The notes under the pieces are model-generated. The model searched no databases. It saw nothing but the letters and a program-made list of their open reading frames with translations, and was not told where the DNA came from. DNA of 64,000 nt, taken from NCBI GenBank assembly GCA_935421135.1, contig OW285195.1:11438391-11502390 (forward strand), given 5' to 3'. Shown here piece by piece: positions 59,150-64,000 of the stretch. Every line of letters starts with the position of its first letter. The first letter of the stretch is position 1. Source of the stretch: Bugulina stolonifera (taxonomy: Eukaryota > Bryozoa > Gymnolaemata > Cheilostomatida > Bugulidae). Both the position numbers and the translations under genes were made by a program.

Positions 59150-61270
59150 TTTTCTACTACAAAGTCCAAATTTCATCACTATTATAGATTGTCATTGATC
59201 ACAGTGCATACAACCTCTTAACTAGTTCAAAGAGAGTATCAATTTATTTACATGTATAAGTCCTTATACACTGGCTTTCGATGCTTCGAAAGCCAGTGAT
59301 ACATGTAAATAAATTGATACTCTCTTTGAACTAGTTAAGACGTTGTATGCACTGTGATCAATCTATAATAGTGATGAAAGTTGGATTTTGTTGTAGAGAA
59401 ACAGCTTTTATATAAATTAAATATACATGAAGACATAGAGATGTAATTACATATAGCAACTTCAGTTTCGTAGCCCACACGACATCTAGTACAATATTGG
59501 CTTGATTCAAAATTAAAATTGGTAAAAACTGGAACAGAATAAATGTATATATTACGATTCTTATCACTAAACGTATAACGGCAAATATAAAGTGTTTATT
59601 CCTGGATGCTTAGGAATAATGTTTAAAATCTAGCATTGTTAATGGCAATGGTGTTTGACGATTCCCCTTTGTTGTACTTCCTCAGCACGAAGAGCTGAAT
59701 TTTCTCCATTCATGTAAATTTTCCACATTCAACTAATTAGAGTCAAGTACTTAACACCCATAGGATTATGTAGCAATTAATTTCGTACTGAAGAAAAGGT
59801 ATTAATGCAACAGTTTAGCCATTAGAGCTTCGCAAGTGGAAAGCATTAGAACATAACGCAGATACATGTATGTCGAAGGAATTTAATAGAGAATATTTGA
59901 GGTATTTACAATGGCAAAATTTCATAATTTTATTGGTACTGCTCTGCAAATATTGTAGTTTAATGTTGTTCATGTAAGAATGTAAGCAGTCAGAAACTCA
60001 ATTTTACATCCAAGAAAACACCATCCAGTCTAAGTAGAAGGACTTAGAGAAATTGTCAGAAAGTGGCCTACAGTTAGGTGACCTGAGCTTGATTCTCACA
60101 TACGTGTATTAATACATGTATGTATAGTTCACTTTCTTTACATTGTATCTAGCTACAAACTATGTATCATCTCTCTAGTAGTAGATAGATTCACACACTA
60201 GTTACAAGTTATAGGCATATATTAAATATCCTGCAGCACCATAGCCTGTGTACCAGTAGTTATATTTCAGATTAAACGTACACTAAGATAATACTGTTGG
60301 TACTGCCCAATCTGCTAGGCTATAGTCTGTATTATCTGAGAATAATGTTTCAATAATATTGTTATTATTATTTACTTTACTGCCCAAAATGCAAGTTATT
60401 GCAGAAATAATTAATTTTTACCACTATCAGATGAAAACATTATCAGTATGAAACCAATTAAATTGGACTCACTGTATCAAACAGACAATCAATATTACTG
60501 TGCTATAATACGCTTGTTTTCCGGCAGTTTAATGAAGTATTACTCTGATATGGTTTCAGTGGCAGCACTTTATTATCAATAGTTTACTTGTAGATGTATC
60601 AGTACAACTTGAATTAATTAATTAGTATGATCAACATTACTGTGCTATAATGTTTGTTTTAAGGCAGTCAAATGAAGTATTACTCTGCTTAATTATATGA
60701 TTTCAGTGACAACATTTTATTTTCAATATATCACTTTTAGATGTACAACTTGAATAAATTGATACTTTCTTTGAACTAGTTTTCAAGAAGTTTTATGCAG
60801 TATGATCAATATTAATCTACAATAAAGATAAAAGTGTGTCCTTGTGCCATAGCAGAAAGACCTGATTTTATACAAACTACGTGTACATGAAGAAATACTG
60901 ATGGAAATATCACATTGGTAAATAGTATCTTAGCCCAGCATTAACTGGATTCAAAACTAAAACTGGTAAATATCTGAAGACAAAACATACATTGTACATT
61001 GAATTACGATTCTTGTTAGAATAGTTGTAAATTATATCTGGAATTTCACCACAAAACAAGCTGCGTTTTCTTAATTTATGTGATTTTCTACAATAAAGTA
61101 ACTCTAGTTATACGCAATATTTAAGGCATCACAAGATTACTAAAACAATTAAATTTGTTATGCCAGCAGTCATTTACAATCTATGTAGCTCTTAGTGCTA
61201 TGCGGGGATCTCTGTTGAAAGGTTTTAGAACATCACGCAGATGCATCGGAGAACCCATGAGGCCTAATTG
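59020..61270. repeat. diverged tandem duplication in non-coding DNA
   Basis: The run atcaatattactgtgctat with its flank occurs at about 59020, 60480 and 60630. The sequence after the fold-back (59390-59870, with tatacatgaagacatagaga and cataacgcagatacat) reappears in altered form at 60850-61250. The last part overlaps the 3' side of the secreted-protein gene. Confidence 0.7.
59150..59399. repeat. large fold-back inverted repeat, arms of about 115-135 bp
   Basis: The left arm (from ttttctactacaaagtcc) and the right arm (to aaagttggattttgttgtagag) are reverse complements meeting at ctttcga-tgct-tcgaaag. The left arm has two small extra segments (about 6 and 14 bases). It resembles a fold-back element or an inverted duplication. 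There is no open frame. Confidence 0.9.
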
Positions 61271-61292
61271 TGACAGCCATTGAAGCCAGAGT

Positions 61293-63302
61293 CTACTGCA
61301 AGATCAAACCATGGATCTCCATCTCATAAATATGGAGGAAATTGTTTGCTTCAACAGCTGTCAACCTCACATATCTACCAAACATTCTAGTATGACAGGT
61401 AACCAGGAATATATCTGCTGGTGGTTGTCCAGGAAGGTAGTTACAGATCTCATCTTCTGGAGGGTCATCAAAGTTGACGTCACTTTCCCCAATGGTTACT
61501 CTTACATTGGCTAGCCGATTATTTACACGTTCTAATAGAAAATATTTGAGTCATTTTTGATGGCTAAATTAAAGAGTTTCAGTGATGCTGCATTGCGCAT
61601 ACATGCATTATAACGTACGCTCAAGAAAATTAAACACATACCTAATTCATCCTCAGACCGATCCCAGACCTTCACTGCCATTACGTAACATGAGATGAGG
61701 AGATCTGCCTGTATCCATGGAGACAGCTCTTGCTTCGTGTGGAACAAATTTGTATCTTCACTGATGCCATGATCTGAGGGTAAATAAATTTCATCTACCG
61801 CACTCTCTGCACCACTGGAACCAGGATACTGGCTTGACTGGTTCATTACAGCACCTGAAAATTAGTTAGCACAGTGTCCAATCATACATGTAGCTACTAA
61901 AATCAGTTCTTGAAAATAATTCGCTTGTAATAAATCTACCGATACAGATGACTGTAATGTATCTACCTCTAGCAAGTCGGATGGAGAACTCGTAGACTTT
62001 AAGGTCAGTAGAGTGAGACTCTTTAACCAAAGTCAGCTGTTCACCATCTTCTGGATAGTTCACCACACTCGGTTCTCCAGATATTACACAAATGTATGTT
62101 GTTGGATCAAAGGAGACTGAGGCACATGATTGGTTGGTTGAGCAGACGGACAGACAGCAGTTTAGAGAAAGTGTGATCTTTACGGTATCAGTGTTTAGGA
62201 GTTGTGTGTACCTGTCTTCTGTGTAAGGTCTCTCATCTGTATCTATTACCAAACAGCAAACACTAGATTGTGTGTTCTTATGTCTTATACCATTAGTATG
62301 CATATTTTCTACTTCAGGTTGACCAGTGAAAAGGGCTAGTCTTTAACCTAGGTGTGATTGTAAGATATTCTCACATCCCTAACTGCGGCAGACAACGACA
62401 TGTTATGGTAAAGGCATGTAATTATATCTTCAATGTCTCATAGCGTTGCATTACTTTGTGGCATATATTGAATGGTTATTCAGTTTGATAAGCAATAGTT
62501 TGTTTTTTTATCATTGGTTGAAAAGGAGACTTCTCTATTTAGTTGGTTTGTGTGAACACAAGGCAAGAGAAATGCCCCTGAAATTTGAAAAGTTTAGACA
62601 AGTACACTTATCAATATGGTAGCCAAGTGATCTCAAGGTAGACTAAATACACTGAACATGTTTTTGATCGTAATAATATGGTGTATCACATACAACTAAG
62701 CTTCAATCTATAGCAAAATTTAAAACACAGAAATTGGCACAAAAATAATATTAGTTGAGATTCATGAACACAATAGAATATTCTGTATAAAATAAATACT
62801 TACTGGCTATTGGACATGTCTTCTCAAAGTATGTGATTTCACTCTCTTCACCTTTAGCAACCTCCACAGTTACATTGTACAGTTGACATGTTTTACTGCT
62901 TGAGTTAAAAGCTCCTGACAGACATCTTGTGTCGTCATCACATAGTGACATACAGTTGATGGCTCTTCTAACGCCTAAAAAGAAAACAAATACAAAATAG
63001 GTATTCAAGGAACTACATGTACTTTATAATGCACCTTCTTACAAAATGTATTACAATGTAAGCCAGCTCATAATGCTCATGATTAATTGTATTCTTGAAT
63101 GAAACAGCAACATGTCCATCTCTTTCGAAGAAACATTACAAAGTAATTCCTGCCTACCTGCTGAAGTGTTTACGTCTACTTCAATAGGAGTAATTATTTC
63201 CACAACATTCTTTTTGAAGGTATAGTTCTGTCCAGCTGACACTGTGAAATCTGTTAGTAAAGAACATAACACAAGTAGAACTGTGACAGCACACCTTCCC
63301 AT
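61293..63302 (-). CDS. secreted protein: two PAN-like modules plus discoidin/F-type-lectin-like domain
   Basis: Five exons join in frame (347 residues, all introns phase 1): 63302-63158, 62974-62804, 62242-61967, 61854-61642, 61531-61293. Exon 1 gives a signal peptide (MGRCAVTVLLVLCSLLTDFTVSA) and N-glycosylation sites. Exon 2 has C..CDDDTRCLSGAFNSSSKTCQLYN, the Cys spacing of a PAN/apple-type module. Exon 3 repeats the theme (CCLSVCSTNQSCASVSFDP...CVIS). Exons 4 and 5 form a beta-jellyroll of the F5/8-discoidin or F-type (fucose) lectin kind: SPWIQADL, VRVTIG, CNYLPG and the closing GRYVRLTAV...IYEMEIHG. The R of the fucolectin RxD motif is Q here (QAD), so fucose binding is doubtful. No membrane anchor is seen. 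Phase 1 borders fit exon shuffling. Likely a secreted adhesion or recognition protein. Confidence 0.83.
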
Positions 63303-64000
63303 AATGAACTGATATGTACCAGCTAGTGACCAACTCTATGTTTATATCGTCAGCTCATATACAACTGTGTTAATGGCATCGATGCACGCTGTTTATATTG
63401 TCAGCTCCCAATTTAATATTATATCATAGAATAATTGTGTTTTATTGATTGTGTCCATACATGTATATGGATAAACGATATATTAAAACATAAAACTGTT
63501 TGCTTTATTTCAAAATCTAGGTTTAATGACTGTGTGCTACCCTGGTTCCCTCCACTGGTCTGTAATTGAGAAGCATCTGCATAGTTTCCTGCACTTATTG
63601 AACGATAACTGCCTTTCCTCCCACAATATTGTTATTAGAATTCACAAGCTTTTTGCACATGTACATTATTTACCACTCTTATTCGCTCAATCACAGACAT
63701 AAGTCTGTCCAGCATGTGTCACTCACATTTTATTGCAAATGTACAAATCTTCTCACTTGTTGCTTTTACTTCAAACTGTCAAAAGAAAAATTGTAAGAAT
63801 GCCTGATATTTAAGAGTTGTATTGTAACAAAGTACCACCATATACATTGTATAAATCCTTATCTTACGAGAAAATAGCACAACAAACTCTATATAGAGAA
63901 TAGAGAAGACAACTCTGCATATTGCTGTGCATAAGCCGACATACAGTACTAATAATGAGGTAAAATGAGCTCTACAATTTTCCTTTTGTATATAGAATTG
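63303..64000. other. upstream region of secreted-protein gene, no gene seen
   Basis: It must contain the promoter and 5' UTR of the gene starting at 63302. The words gtcagctc and ctgtttatattgtcagctc repeat at about 63330-63415. Nothing coding is visible to the window end. Confidence 0.45.

Overview
The window looks like nuclear DNA of an invertebrate animal. It is AT-rich and full of tandem repeats and tacatgta-type palindromes. Genes with canonical GT-AG introns are mixed with intronless ones. The best anchor is a complete 11-exon cytoplasmic tyrosyl-tRNA synthetase with the animal-type C-terminal EMAP-II domain. Other genes encode extracellular modules (SUEL lectin, PAN/apple-like, discoidin/F-type-lectin-like). 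A sponge or other early-branching marine animal is my guess. No species can be named from the sequence alone.

Layout. 1-3162 (+): the last exon of a tyrosine-rich, disordered cytoplasmic tail with several YxN motifs, plus one possible Cys-rich exon. 5266-14550 (-): a ten-exon gene I assembled for a 561-residue type I receptor. It has a signal peptide, SUEL lectin domain, unassigned domain, Thr-rich stalk, membrane span and a tail with 16 tyrosines including two ITIM-type motifs. 14551-23277: mostly non-coding, with hAT-like MITEs, a 70-bp perfect palindrome and a small Cys-rich membrane-protein gene (18754-20298, +). 23278-28605 (+): the tyrosyl-tRNA synthetase, whose introns carry minisatellites made from duplicated 3' splice junctions. 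29516-32119 (-): a five-exon, 194-residue unassigned protein that converges on the synthetase gene.

35067-58045: a cluster of six long intronless paralogues, five on minus and one on plus. They share a central all-helical domain (about 180 residues) and two later signature blocks. The helical part resembles the N-terminal helical domain of bacterial three-domain Cry (delta-endotoxin) proteins, above all an ANLYLL..EL segment. I offer this as a hypothesis; the family may be undescribed. The cluster grew by local duplication. The blocks around the genes at 39663 and 52459 are near-copies, one interrupted by an LTR-like insertion. The 5' flank of the plus-strand member also occurs without its gene.

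58046-61292: non-coding, with a large fold-back repeat and a diverged duplication. 61293-63302 (-): a five-exon gene for a 347-residue secreted protein with a signal peptide, two Cys-rich PAN-like modules and a C-terminal discoidin/F-type-lectin-like domain. All four of its introns are phase 1. The lectin receptor, the secreted lectin-like protein and the intronless cluster could suggest a recognition or defence neighbourhood, but that link rests only on proximity.
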